Source: Aphis gossypii
Taxonomy: Eukaryota; Arthropoda; Insecta; Hemiptera; Aphididae
Reading direction: 5' to 3'
Assembly (NCBI RefSeq): GCF_020184175.1
Contig: NC_065530.1
Location: 71,649,260 to 71,713,259, forward strand
Length of the DNA stretch: 64,000 bases
In this document: positions 21,933 through 35,500 of the stretch, in pieces
Numbering within the stretch: position 1 is the first letter of the stretch
Layout: every line of letters begins with the position of its first letter
Notes under the pieces: model-generated
Databases searched by the model: none
Told to the model about the DNA's origin: nothing
The model's input: only the letters and a program-made list of their open reading frames with translations
Position numbers and translations under genes: made by a program

Positions 21933-23520
21933 CACAAGTTGATAATATTATTGTTTAATACATTATTGGTTTTATAACAACACATAATGAGATTGCTTAA
22001 ACATGTCATGACATTAATGAAATGACTCAATCCATAAGAACAAAAACTAGTCGTACATTAAATCACCATTTTATTTTTTTGTTTAATATTTATTTTAGGT
22101 TTAATAGATAGATATTAAATAAACTATAAATTTTTGAATTATGTAAACATTTTGTGAATTGTAATATTGATTTTGGTGGCAGTCGATAAAATATGGATTT
22201 CTATCTGTGATTTAAGTAAGCCTTTGAATTAGATTTTTTAATTATTAAGAATGTCCAAATTTTGGATGTTGAATGTTGAGTTTACATTTAGGTTTCATTT
22301 TTATTTCTTATAGCTATATTTATAAAATGTTGCTTAAAATTATCCAACATATACTTACTTAGATATTTATGTTAATCATATGATTAATTAAGTTAGTTCC
22401 TTATTGGTTCGTTTTTACGAATTATTAAATTATATTTATCAAAACATACACCAATATATTTTTTATTTAAATTAATTTTGGTACATTGTTTTGTTTTACA
22501 TGTAATTGTTATATATTTTTTGTAATTATGTATTAATTCATAAACTTGTAATTTACACAATATATTAATTTAATTAATTACAAAACAATTTTTTTTTTGT
22601 TTACACATACAATTGTATATTATTTTTATTTTAGATATATTTTCAATAAAATATATAAAGTAAGATAATAATTCTAAAAAGGAAATAGAAATGTAATAGT
22701 TTTTAAATGTTCACATCGATAATTTGGTTATGATTACTTTTATTTTATTTATTTATTTTTTTGGCCATATATTCATCAATATAGTTTTTATTTTATTTAA
22801 TTATAATTATTATAGATACCAAGTGTATGTATAAAAATATTTTATTTGGAAATTGGGTTGTTTAGACTTTTCTATATGAAAAAAATGTAAATTCTGTTGG
22901 TGTCAAATGTAAATTTACTTACAATATAATATGTTAAATATATATTTGATTTTTTTCTTGGTTAATTGAGGTGTTTAATTATCTAACATTAAGTTCAGTA
23001 CCAATGAATCAATGATTATTTTTAAACTTTTCAATCTTGTTTTTAAAAATATCCCTTAGTCAGCTCTCAATTTCCCTTGTATATAAAATTGTTATTTGTT
23101 TCTAATTATCAAAATATAATTATTGAGCTAAACAGAAAACTAGTTACCATTTTCTTATAATTATTTTAATGTTGAAATATCTTAGCCTACTATAAATAAC
23201 AATCTAAAAGTTGTCTTATAAATTAAAATCAGTACTCTACTTTATATTTTTAGAAATAATCAATGGTTTAGAAATGTTGTACCACTAATACGACAATTTG
23301 GTACTAATGCACAATAAATGTTTAATTGTAATTAAATTATTTGATACTACAGAATAAATTACATTGAGACTGGTTCTTAAAAAAAATATATTTTTTAGAC
23401 GATATGCATTTTACATGTACAATTTATAAAAAATATGTAATAATGGTTGAACTAATCAATTATTAAATATTCTATTTTGTTGTCAATAAATGATTTGATT
23501 AAAAAATTATAATATTGTGT
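21933..23520. other. GPAT4 3' UTR and convergent intergenic DNA
   Basis: An AATAAA lies near 22118. Downstream sequence is AT-rich with poly-T runs and no exon that I can see. The minus-strand NHEJ1 gene ends at 23549, and a minus-strand AATAAA (TTTATT at about 23522) lies just past its stop. Confidence 0.5.
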
Positions 23521-23548
23521 GTTTTATTATTAAATAATAATAATAATT

Positions 23549-25515
23549 TCAAAGACTTTTTAACAATGAAGAATTTTTACGCTTTTTAACATTAATTGAT
23601 GTATTGGTTATTTCCATTGTAGTTGAACTTTTTATAGTTTTATGATCTATACTATTATTTATTATACTTTTTGTTTGAATTTTTTGATTTTCCTCTTTAG
23701 TTGATATGCTATTTGATTCTTTATTTACATCAGGATGTCTTAAAAAAAATATATAATGTTATTGATCTAATTAATATTAAAAAAAAAACTTATTTTTACC
23801 TTATGATGTTATACTGTTCAATTAAAGATGAATATACTTCATACAAATATGGAATCTCCTCAACTAAATCTTTATGATTTTGCAATGAATTCATAAAAAA
23901 ATTATCTTTTTCAAAAATTTCTGTCTTAATATTTTCTATTCATAGACAAAACAATAACATAAATACTTTGATAAAATCACTTGTTAGTTATAATATTATA
24001 AAATATACTGACCGTTTGAAATATTGCCTCCTACTAATTTGTATTCCGAAATTTCCAAATCTTTTTTTTTTATAATATCAAATAGATCTTCTTGATTTTG
24101 TTTTAATTGTTTTATTATTTTCAATAATGGGCAAGTCAATTTGGAATAAAACTATTTTCAAAAAATTATAAAAGTACACATAAATTACAAATACTAAAAT
24201 GTAAATTTTAAAATTAAATAAGTATCAATTTTTTTGTTCATTAAATACTAGGAAGTAAAAAACCATTAGAATTAATAGGAAAAAATGAACATCAGAAACT
24301 AATGATGAGTATTTTTAAAATTTTTAATATACACCTCAATATAAAAGACATGTAAAATTCTTATGTAACATAAATATTGTAATTCAATAGAATACAAAGA
24401 AATGGATTTAAAAAATATATTTTTCAATCTGTTTACTAGTAAAATATAATAGTAGGTTAGGGTTAGATTTATCACATGTATATGTATATAAATGTTTTAC
24501 ATACTTAGATTTCTACACAAAATTTAGTAAAAAAACATGACTAAAATAATTATTTATTTTTCTATCCAATTACAGGCAGTGGCGGCTTTTGTGTATCTAA
24601 AAAAATGGTTCAAATACCCCTTTCATAGATAATAAAATGTATTCACACATACTTAGACTTATAGTATATAAGGTATATTAGGTATATAGTAAAGTGGGAA
24701 GTGATCTCATTTTACATAGCCAATTCTAAAAAAATAGAAGGTAAAAAAGATTGTTTATTAAATAAATATATTTTTGCGTTACCCCATCACAAGTCATACA
24801 ACAAAATAACAGACATCTAAGAATAAAATATATAGGTACCTAGACGGCTAGACACCTAATACATATTAGTGTTGTAATCACATAAATTATTCAGTGTAGA
24901 AATAGTAAAAAAAAAAAAAAATGAAATGACATAGGTACAATTTATACTTACAATATTTTCATCTTTTAGTTCCAATTCCAATTCCAATTTAAATGGAGGA
25001 AATCCTTCAGATAGTGTTATTATTAAATCTGCTTTAATAGATAAATTGTCTTGATAAAAATTATAATTTACATTTTTCATCTCTCCAATTTTTTTCATAT
25101 ATTCAATAACGTTTTTAACATCAACTTCAATTTTATTGGCTGACTAAGCACATAAAACAAAAAAAAATCACTATACAACTTCGCAAAAATGGTTTTTATA
25201 CAACACATAATTAAACTATGAGGCATACTGTAAATAATTTAAAATGTCCATTTTAATGTATAGTTTAAACTTTAAAGTTGTAGTTCTTTTTAAATTACAT
25301 TTGTAGATACAAACAAAATATATGAAAATAATTATTAAGGTTATTTAATAATCATAGTTACTCACCGAGTATATTGAAGAAAATAAAGATTCGTGTATTT
25401 CTTTTGAGTATAATTGTTTCATGTTGGTAAAATTAAAAATACAAAAATTATTTTTTTGACTGAATTGAAAAAGCATTGGAGCATTATTAAAAGTTTCATT
25501 AGTAGACACCCACAT
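23549..25515 (-). CDS. NHEJ1: XLF / NHEJ1-like DNA double-strand-break repair factor
   Basis: Minus-strand exons in order are 25515-25366, 25143-24952, 24151-24013, 23935-23800 and 23738-23549, giving 268 residues (human XLF is about 299). XLF bridges XRCC4-ligase IV during non-homologous end joining in the nucleus. The head domain runs from MWVSTNE through LFQFSQKNNFCIFNF and NYNFYQDNLSIKADLIITL. It leads into a helical segment LLKIIKQLKQNQEDLFDIIKKK that should form the coiled-coil stalk. The clearest family match is KDLEISEYK followed by LKTEPFEE-like NIKTEIFEKDNFF. The C-terminus is a polar tail ending VKKRKNSSLLKSL, like the basic Ku-binding tail of XLF but without its terminal aromatic. 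The start at 25515 aligns best; the frame upstream is open but has no ATG. All junctions keep frame. Confidence 0.85.
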
Positions 25516-27387
25516 ATCAAACTTATATTTTAACAATGAAATTTTTAATGGAAGTATCAGAATTATAAAAATTAGTTTAGAATAAATAATAATAGGTAGT
25601 TTCTATAATAAATAATATTTATACAAACAATGTTACTACAATGAAATACAAAACATTAATTGATGTTTGAATCTTGTAGTCATAAAGCAGCTATAAAGTG
25701 CTTCTGGAAAATACATTTGATAACTCAGTGCATCTAAAAAAGAGTTAAAACTTTAGTCTACAGAGTAATAACCCGAAAAAAGGACGAATACCAGGAATAA
25801 GAAAATATGAACCTATAGAAATGACGTGTGAATAGAATATAGATCAGCTAGATCTCAGAAGTCAGAGTAGTCTGACACTCTGAAGTCTGATCAGTCTGAA
25901 TCTTTTTTCTATGGTCTGATCACTCTGATCCACATTCCACAAGAATACAAGATAGCTGATACCTTCTAAAAATCGTTTAAAATAAAATAGTAACTTCGTT
26001 CCGTCCGTGTCACAGTAAGATAATATAATTTGATTATAAGGAATTAGTTATACGTGGTTAATGGTATTGAACAATGAACATCAGTATTTAGTACACCACA
26101 CTAACACTGCCACAGCCGCGGTCTAAAGTCATATTAAGAAATAAGATTATGTGTTTTGTTCACAATTAAAAATATAATCTTTCTTTCTTTTTTAATCGTG
26201 GTTTTATTGCTCAAAGTCATGATAAATCATGAATTAAGATAATATATGTGTAAATATCTTATACCTTAACTTCTTAAGTCACGGTTGAGCTCGTGTACAA
26301 GACGGTTGGTAGATTCACTAGATTGTATTTTATTTGCAACCGCGGTGTACACGTGTACAACACTGTGTAGTTCAGAGTTGAATATAATTATTAATTAACC
26401 AACTTTGGGATAAATAGTTTTTGAACTATTCAATTTCGTTTACAAAGATCACAATTAAAGAAGCTTTTAATTTAATTTTTTTTCTACGATTGCGATGAAG
26501 ATAATAATTGGTCCATGATAATGAGTATAGAAGATATGCCAAAATAGATATGGGCTATGGCTTGAGGGTAATAGTGATACTAATTTGAAAATTTTAGTAC
26601 ATAATGATGGTATTATGATTAGTATAAATCTAATATTTATAATATGTAAAACGATTTTAAGTATAAAAATACTATATAGTCTACATAGATCTAATATATA
26701 ATATTTTAAATTTATGAAAAACCATTTTTAAAAGTTACTTATACTGTTATACTAAACATTTTTTTAACTGTAAAATAATTCGGTCGAATTTTGAATTACG
26801 TATATCAAAATGTCCAAAAAAATAATCCACAATATATTTTACAGTAAATACTAAATAGGGTGGATATCATTTGAAAAACAAGTTTGTATCAGTATAAAGT
26901 AGAAAAAATCAAATTTTAAATAAATTCATTATTGAATTAAAAAATGGCGGTTATCATGTGAATCACTCGTATTGTACCACAACCATGGTTAAGGTAACTA
27001 TTGAAAGAACTTGATATTTGATAGTAATATCAAATATTTAGCGGCTACTCAATTGGCTAATGTCTGAATTTTGTTTACTTTTACGCTCATGCTTAATGTT
27101 TATGGTTTTTCAATAAACTTACTTCTAAAGTTTTAATCTCAACATCCAGTTTTTAAACAAGACGTGCTAGACTGAACATAGATTTTTTTTTGTTTTAAAG
27201 TATGTAGTAATTAATTATTATAAATTGTAAAAAGTAATAATATTTTTATTAATAATCATTGCCTTAGTTTCTCTGGAAACCTAGACATAATATATCTTTG
27301 TTTGGAGAATTCATACTTTTATAAGACTGTATATAATTTTTGCTGTATTATAATTTCAATAGTTCTATTTTGCTTACATTTTTACAG
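25516..27387. promoter_or_regulatory. Divergent intergenic region between NHEJ1 and SmF
   Basis: This region must hold the promoters of both genes. It contains a degenerate cluster of TCTGA-type words at 25860-25935 and a small GC-richer patch near 26280-26370. No coding exon is recognisable. A 5' untranslated SmF exon probably lies here, because the SmF start codon follows a splice acceptor at 27387. Confidence 0.35.
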
Positions 27388-27414
27388 ATCTATCATCCAA
27401 TAACATACATCATC

Positions 27415-28408
27415 ATGGCTACTATGCCAGTTAATCCAAAACCATACCTTAATGGTCTTATGGGTAAAACCATAATCGTTAAACTTAAGTGGGGTCATGA
27501 ATATAAAGGATTTTTGGTATCTACTGACAATTATATGAACATACAATTAGCTAGTGCTACAGAATTTGTAGAAGGTAGTGAACCTGCATTATTAGGTGAA
27601 ATTATGATTAGGTAAGTCAATTTTAAAATATACTTTTTTAAACTAAATACAATATTAATTGTTTTACCTTGCACTTATAATATAATAATTCAAATTTATA
27701 AGTATTTGTAATGATTTCCCTAATAAATAACCTCTGAAATTTAGTTCTCAATAAAATAACCCTTTAATAAAAATGCGTATACTTCCCTAAAACACATACC
27801 TATTCACTAGATTTCAATGTTAGTCTATGTATAGTTAAATACATTCAATCTTGTTAGTCATAATAAAAATTTGTATTACAATATTATTTTATTAAAGATA
27901 AAGTTGTCGGTACCTTTCTTATCCATTATGATATGTCTATTAGGTATATTATATCTGATCATCGATCGATATGACAGACTAATCACCACTTTGAATCTTT
28001 TTTATCGTATACAATAATTTAAAATTGAATCCTAATTTAATATTAATACATTATTATTTGTGGGAGTATTACAATTTTACTATGTACAATAACATGCAAA
28101 TTCATAATCTAATCAATAATATAATATGGTAAAATATACACTGTTGTAATAATTAAAACAATATTAATTGTTGTCCTTATTTGAAATTTTTTTTTAGTAT
28201 TGCAAAACCTCTTATGGTGGTGTTTTTTCTGTGGTTATGTTTTCATAGGGTTATTTTATTGTGATACTATTCATAATGTACCTGAGTATATTATATTTTT
28301 ATAAACTACAAATAAATAAATGTTTATAATTCTAGGTGTAATAATGTCCTTTACATTAGATCAGTTGATGATGAAAATGAAGAACCTGATGCAGAAATGA
28401 AAGAATGA
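27415..28408 (+). CDS. SNRPF: Small nuclear ribonucleoprotein F (SmF)
   Basis: Coding exons are 27415-27611 and 28336-28408, giving 89 residues, the usual length of the family (about 86-88). SmF is one of seven Sm proteins that form the ring on U1, U2, U4 and U5 snRNAs in the spliceosome. The Sm1 motif is GKTIIVKLKWGHEYKGFLVSTDNYMN and neighbouring residues, with the invariant D-x-x-M-N. The Sm2 motif spans the intron: LGEIMIR joined to CNNVLYIR. The acidic tail ends EEPDAEMKE. The ATG at 27415 begins MATMPVNPKPYLN and lies 28 bases after an acceptor (TTTACAG), so the leader has an upstream exon. An AATAAA sits at 28437. Confidence 0.97.
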
Positions 28409-31203
28409 TTTAATATAAACACATCCACATTCATAAAATAAAAATAATTTTTTTGTATAAACTGCCATTTGCATACATTTTAAATGAAATAAATACTTTT
28501 TGTTTAAATTGATGGCCTTCCATTGCTATTTGTTCAAAATAAAAATAATTTAAATAGCTATAGTACAACCAAGGTAAGAAAATAACCAGTTTGATGTAAT
28601 AAACTATTTTTTTATCATTTTAACTTGATTGCATTATACTATATTCTAGTCAAGTTAAGAAACATACTCATAAATATAAATTGAGTTGTGTGGAAGAATT
28701 ATTATTGACTAATCTAGACTAAATTGTCTACTAATTATATTTCTTAGCTCGAATAGAAGGCATATCTTAATGTAATACTTAGTCACCACGCTCATATAAA
28801 TTTTTTTTACATCTGTGTTATGATAATAAATCAAAAGAAATTAGCAATTTTTATTATCTTAAATTTTGGAAACTTAGAATTGGTTATACCAAAATATATT
28901 TGTCGATGTAAGGAAGTTAATAAAAATTAAAAGCAGTAAATTAAGTAAATAATTAATCAAATGAATCAATTAATCTTTTTCAGAACATTTTTGTTATTAA
29001 TGAAATTAAATTAAATAATATTTTTATACAAAGTAGACTAATAACAATTTATAATCTTTTATTAAATTTGGAAATATCTATGTACTATATACAGTTATTT
29101 GTATTTTGTTTTTGAATTACATAACAAAATGATCAAATCAATTTTTCAAAAACTGATTTTGCATACAATTTTTTTTTACCCAATCACCAAGAAAAAATTG
29201 GAAATTAAGCTTTGACCACTGTCCAAACTAAATATTGTAGGTACCTCTAGAAAAAATATTGAAATAGTAAATCTATGCACTTTAAATTTAAAAGTTCTAA
29301 AAATTAAAAGAAAAGGCAATGATGGAAACAAAAAACCACATTACCTGATCAGAATTTAAAATAAGCATTCACAATTGTTAAAAATATTATAAATTTCATA
29401 AATAAAAATAGTAATTTCGGAATGTTGACATTTTCATGTAATTTAATATTTTTTTGTGTTTATTGATTTATTCATTTTAATATCAGAAAAAACCAGATTT
29501 TTATTATATCTACAATGCCTATAAGCTATAGGCTATAATTCTTTTGATGACTGTAAATGTTTATTATGAAATAAAAGACAACATTATTTCTCCTTAAAAT
29601 ATATCCCAATAACCAATATTTAGCTGTAAAAATTTGTAACTGTTTATTGAGAGTAGGTTAGTAAGTATCTGTAAATTTATTAGTAATTGTTTTTATTTTA
29701 TATAATATATTTATATCTTATATTTTTTATGTTCATTATCAATTAAACAGTGTCTAAAAAATTTAAATTTATTATATATATGGAGATATTATTTATCTAG
29801 GTAATTAAATTGTAGTAGGTCAAGTAACCCTTTACTAAAACAATTGTGCGTACCCTGTGAAAAATTTCTGAACACATCTATGTTAGAAATATAACAAAAA
29901 CATATTAAATTTGAATTATAAATTGCTATTTAATAATAAGTACTACATAAACTTAAAGCAATAGAAATATTCCGTGTCATTTATTAACAAATAAAAATTA
30001 TTTTTGTAATATATAAATAGAATATAATTTAACTATTAAATTTTAATGAATTATTACTAAAAATGTATGTGGTCTACAACAACGTCTAGCCATATGATGT
30101 GGCTCAGTCATCACTACAGAGGACATCCTTGACATAGTGATATACATTTTACCGTGCAGGTACTATTCAAATAGCCATTAGGTATTTTCAACAGTTTATA
30201 TAATCAGTTGTGTATTGGTTGGTATGTGACGTAGGTCACTTTGTCAGTTTCCTAGTGCTGTGTAGAAAATATATTTTTGAAAAGTTGATACTCTAAATTT
30301 TGAAATTTTTCAAATTCATTGAAAAGCTGTTCAAATACGCAGGAGAAATAATCAACGATCATCACTCTGGGACATAATTGAAAATAAAATGGTTTATCCT
30401 CATTAAAAGTACCTATCCGTAATGTACCTATGCCCTATGGAGTATATGCCATGAATTAAAAAACTAGATATGATGTACTTATGAAAAGACGTGTATACAA
30501 TATAGACCTTTAGATATAAATAAAGACATTGTTATTTATTGTCATAAAATATGATTAGAATCATAAACTGTATCATACAGTCACATATAGAGTAATAGTA
30601 ATAAATAATAATACATTACATTAATACATTGGAATAATAACTAATACCTATTATCCAATACCCACATTACCATTTACCACCGAAACTTACTGTGTTGTAA
30701 AGACCTAAGTTGTAATTGGTTGTAATTACAATAATCAATTTGATAAGTCCTTATCATGGTTAAATATGAAATAATCACGATGTAGATTTTTGATAAGATG
30801 AAGTGATATAAAAAAAAATAAAATAGTTTATTATAATAACTATTAACTATATAGCAACTACTAATTAGTAATAGTTTATAGTATCGGTTTTAGTTTTAAA
30901 GGTGAGTCAATAACGACTAAGTGTATATTGGATACAATATATGTCTCTGTGATGTTGAATAGTAATTTTAAGACTTGAATTTAATGAAAAATTTCCAGAC
31001 ATACCTATAAAAAAGTTTCTCAAATTATTAATGAAATGTCTTAAACTAAATTTTGAATTTGACTAAATAATAGTAAGTTATATTTAATTTAACACCAAGC
31101 TATATATTTAATTTACTATAGAAATATAATTTTAATATATTATTGTGAATTGTGATAATATCAATAATTAATTATGGTATTGTACTTTATAATTTTTTTT
31201 CAG
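28409..31203. other. Intergenic DNA between SmF and NDUFAF2
   Basis: The stretch begins with the SmF 3' UTR and polyadenylation signals (28437, and another near 28488). The rest is AT-rich. A GC-richer patch lies at 30060-30250, bounded on the left by AAAATGTAT and on the right by its complement near 30150, perhaps an old MITE. NDUFAF2 leader exons may lie near its right end. I see no other exon. Confidence 0.4.
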
Positions 31204-31278
31204 GTGAATGGCATTTTTAGTCTTAATGGTATAATAGTTGTTATTATAACGTTTATTTTAACTATTCACCAATTTAAT

Positions 31279-31716
31279 ATGCCTTCTGAACGCCGTTTGT
31301 GGAAAATAGTATTTGATAATTTTTTAAAATCTCTTCAACCTAAATTGAAAGAAAAGCCAGTCGGATCTGATGCACAAGGTAATAAATATTATGAGTTACA
31401 AGCCGATCCTCAAGGTGGCCGTAGATTGCCAAGAAGGTGGTTTGTACCTGTCGATGAAGAAACAGGTGTTCCAACACCGGAATGGTCACAGTGGTTAAGA
31501 GGACGGCGTGATGAGCCACCAACTCCAGAGGAAATTGCTCATAACGAAGCTATTTCTAATATGAAGAAAATTAATGCTGAAAATATAGCAGAAAAATTTA
31601 GAATTACAGATTCTAAAGATAATGAGACTAAGTATCAACAAAATAGTAAAGGATTTCCTGATATGTCAGAAGAATTTGAGAGACAACCAGGGAATATAAA
31701 AAGTAAAATGAAATAA
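31279..31716 (+). CDS. NDUFAF2: NADH dehydrogenase (complex I) assembly factor 2
   Basis: The coding sequence of 145 residues lies in a single exon that begins after an acceptor at 31203. The family (mimitin) is a mitochondrial chaperone for complex I, related to subunit NDUFA12. Family signs are VGSDAQGNKYYE (compare VGTDQFGNKYY in human), RRWFVPV, then PEWSQWLRGRRDEPPT and EE. Human NDUFAF2 is 169 residues. The ATG at 31279 (MPSERRLWKIVF) matches the usual N-terminus in position. Upstream in the same exon the frame stays open and encodes a hydrophobic stretch without an ATG, taken here as 5' UTR. The gene is convergent with hfp, whose stop is at 32591. Confidence 0.92.
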   Translation: MPSERRLWKIVFDNFLKSLQPKLKEKPVGSDAQGNKYYELQADPQGGRRLPRRWFVPVDEETGVPTPEWSQWLRGRRDEPPTPEEIAHNEAISNMKKINAENIAEKFRITDSKDNETKYQQNSKGFPDMSEEFERQPGNIKSKMK

Positions 31717-32590
31717 ATTTTATTGTATTAACAACTATCTTTTGTAAAATATATTTCAAAAATAATTTATTATGTATTATTTAGTTTTGTTAATACTTAT
31801 GAATTTTAGTAGAATACAGTATTAATGTAATATTATGTCTAATAGATAATAATAGTTATTTTTGGGTATACTTTATTTTTATTATGTAATTACTGATTGT
31901 ATAAATTGCAATTTCTACTAAATTTAGAATTAAAATATGCATATTATACTATCTTTGGTTTCAACGAATGAGTAACTATTGAGTATTGTTAACAAAAATG
32001 TGAATGCAGATCTTGAAAAGTGCACTCGTTTGTGTCAATTGTTACTACTCAATAATTTTAAACCACTACATAGAAAACTTCATTACTTTGTATGATACAC
32101 AAAAAAATAATTTTGTTCAGTCATTTAGCCAACTATAAAAACTATAAAATTTCATTGCTTTTTATTGAATTTACTGATGTTCAATGGCATTTGATATTTA
32201 AAAGAATATCAGTGTTATACAGTATAAAAGGTACTCATAATTAATCCAAATATATATATACGTGATCAATAAATTAATCAATATTTTAATTGCAATAAAT
32301 AATGTATAAGTAGTAAAAACATGGGCTTTACCATTCTGTAAAGTAATTCTATAAAATTTATGATTTTACAGACATGAGAATAATATATCATTAGTAATTA
32401 CCAGAACTATATTTTTTTTTTTTTAAATCAAATAAATAAAAATTTCAAAAAAAATTTTATTTACAAAATATATATATACACATATAATAAAATAAATAGT
32501 TATATAATATATTTATGTTAATATTAAAATAACTAAATAATGAAGTAAAATAATATACAAATAATTATAATAATAGACACTTCAACGAAT

Positions 32591-35500
32591 TCAACCAGAA
32601 AAGTCACTATGGTCAAATAAGGCCTGATCATAAAGTTCAGCTTTAACTAAACGACCACCAAAGAATCTTCCATTTAGGGAATCCCTAGCTTGTTCAGCCT
32701 CTGAAAAATAATAAACCATCAATTAATATTACTTATCAAACATAATTTATTCTTTAATATTACCTGACATTTGTGTGAACTCTACAAATATTTTTACAAT
32801 TGTATCTGAATCATCATCTACACTATCTGATTGTTTTTCTTTATAAATAATAACACGTTCAACAACACCAAATCTATATAAAAAAAATATATTAATACAC
32901 AATTTAAATTAAATTTATTAAAAATAATAAGTGGGACTGAGTAGTCAAGCAGAATAGAACAGCAGTGTCAATGCCCATCGTCACTGGTTCAACACTGTCA
33001 CTAGAGTCCTTTCTCTCCAGACAAGCGACTACTATTCAGAGAATTAGATTGCCATCCCCCATACTCGGAAGGCAACTGGAAATAACTACACAATATAACT
33101 TTCCTAGTATATAACATTTTTAATAGTTAAAACCTAAGCATAATAGATGATACCAAATCAACCTGTCATAAACTAAAAATAATAAACGTTAATTAGAAAT
33201 AGAAGTTAATTACTTGCTACATTCATCTTGAATTTCTTCTTGTAAACTGTCATCAACATCTTCAACGCCAACCATGTTTCTGAGTATAACAACTCTACTC
33301 TATATTAACATTTTTAATAAACAATTAAATACTTTATATTTAATTATATATTTTTATACACAATACTTTTTTAATTATAATATATCAGGAAAAATAAAAT
33401 TTGATTTTAAAATTTAATTTTAGTATTGAAGTATTTTGAACTAAAATAGTATAAATGCACTAATAAGTAGCATATTACAAAATTTGGTGAAAAATAATTT
33501 AATAAATATTTAAGTATTCAATAAGACAAAAAAATTTATAATTTAGTAACTTAATATACTGGGTAAATTATTATTGCTTATTTCCTATACTAGTAAATTC
33601 AATATCTTAAGTATTATCTGCTGATCAAAGTAATTACTTAAGAAGCATAAATTAAGTTTAAATATTATTAACAGATTATACAACCATTATAACAAAATCC
33701 TTTGAGAAGATCATAATCTCAAAAATAATACTTTGTCTGGATTTAATGAATTTGCATTAAATTTAAATAGCATATTCAATTAGTAAAAAATATTATCTAA
33801 AAGACTTTACTATGTTTATAGTCAATTATCCAATTAACCATTAGTTCATAATATTCAATAATGATTTCTAATTATTTATCTATAAGTACCATTAGTCTTA
33901 AATTTAATTAATGTTTATTAACATAAATTTAATTTTAGACCAGGCTGTATGCTTATTGAAATTTTATGACCTTTACCTCTGTTTTTCGCATTAGTTTTTG
34001 CATAACAAGATGTCTAGCACTTTGGCCTTTAATAGACATATTTTCTTGTTGCTGTAATGTTTGAGGTTCAGTTTCTTCCAATAATTTTTTTTGTAGTTCT
34101 TCTTGTTTTTTTTGTTGATCAGCTCGTTTTTGTGCATCTGCTGTAACTATTGGAATAACAGGGGCTGCTAATTGTGTAGGATTTATTAGTGTTGGTGGAG
34201 GTATTGCTTGTTGAATAACTGGACTCAATCCTGTGGTTCCTAACATCAATATTAAAATATAAATTTTATCTTCCAGTTTTTTGGACATATAAATAAATAA
34301 AAAGAAATTTAAATAAAATAATAAATTACCTGGTATTATTGGTACTGGAGCTCTAATTTGTTGTGGAATAGCTATTCCTGGTGGTGGTATAGTTGCAGCT
34401 GGAACAGCAGGAGTTATACCTAATGTAGTAGGTAATTGTTGTAAACCAGGTAAAACAGCAGTTTGAGCACCTAATTGAGAACTTAATTTACTTAAACCTA
34501 AAACTGCATTTGTAGCAACTGCATCCATTGCTTGAATTTTTGCTGTAGCTGCTGCTGCTGCAACCGCAGCAGCTGTAGGCATATGACTTGAAGATGAAGG
34601 ACCCTTTACAAAAATTTAAATTAAAATATACATCATTAATTAATAAATATTTTTAACATACATGAAGAGCATTTGGAGGAGTAATTGCCCGCCCAACTCG
34701 TAAATATTGTCCTCCAAGGTCAAAAAGATTCATTGATGATATTGCTTCAATAGCCGCTTGACGACCTTCATACTCGATAAAACCATAGCCACGATGTCTA
34801 TTTGGTGTACTACCTTGTGCAAGTTTACAAGTCCTAATGGGACCAAATGCTTCAAATACACTTTTTATGTCATCTTCAGTTAAGTCAGGATGTATTGATG
34901 CTACATAAATACGATTATATTGTTTAGCTTCTTCCTGAATCTCATCAATAACAGACTGTGCTTGTGGCATATTGCTGGGACGTCCAACCTAAATCAATAA
35001 CAAAACTATATATATAATAGTGAATTTGTACAGAAAAACTACTAACAATTTATTATTGTTTCCTTGACTAGACCAGCTAATTTTTACTAGGTTAATAAGA
35101 TTTTAAGAATATGACATTATGTGCAATACTTACAACTTTAATATTTCGACCACCAAGCATTACTCCATTCATTTGTTCAAGTGCAAGCTGAGCAGCTTCC
35201 GGTATTTCATATTCCACGAATGCAAAACCTTTGTGCTTTTGAGTGATAGGATCCCAAGACATGTTAATTGATTTGATACAACCAAATGGGGAAAACGCTT
35301 GTTTAATTGAGTCTTCTTTAAGTTCAAAACTAATACTTCCAACATACACTCTAAACATAAGTAATATTTACATATTATATTGGTTTAAATATAGTTTATA
35401 CACATTTTAAAAATAATTTTTAAACAATCAGATCTTATCAGCATATTAATCACTAAATAGGGAAACACAATAAATGTTAACAAATATTAGTCTCAACCGC

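Noticed and set aside
30058..30156. Possible MITE with AAAATGTAT ends
   Set aside because: Only about nine end bases match and no target duplication is visible; that is within chance for AT-rich DNA.
31985..32060. Inverted repeat around TATTGAGTA in the NDUFAF2 3' region
   Set aside because: Match is patchy and short; no flanking duplication.
32931..33005. A functional tRNA gene
   Set aside because: A- and B-box-like words are present, but I cannot form a proper acceptor stem and the arms are mismatched; more likely the head of a SINE.
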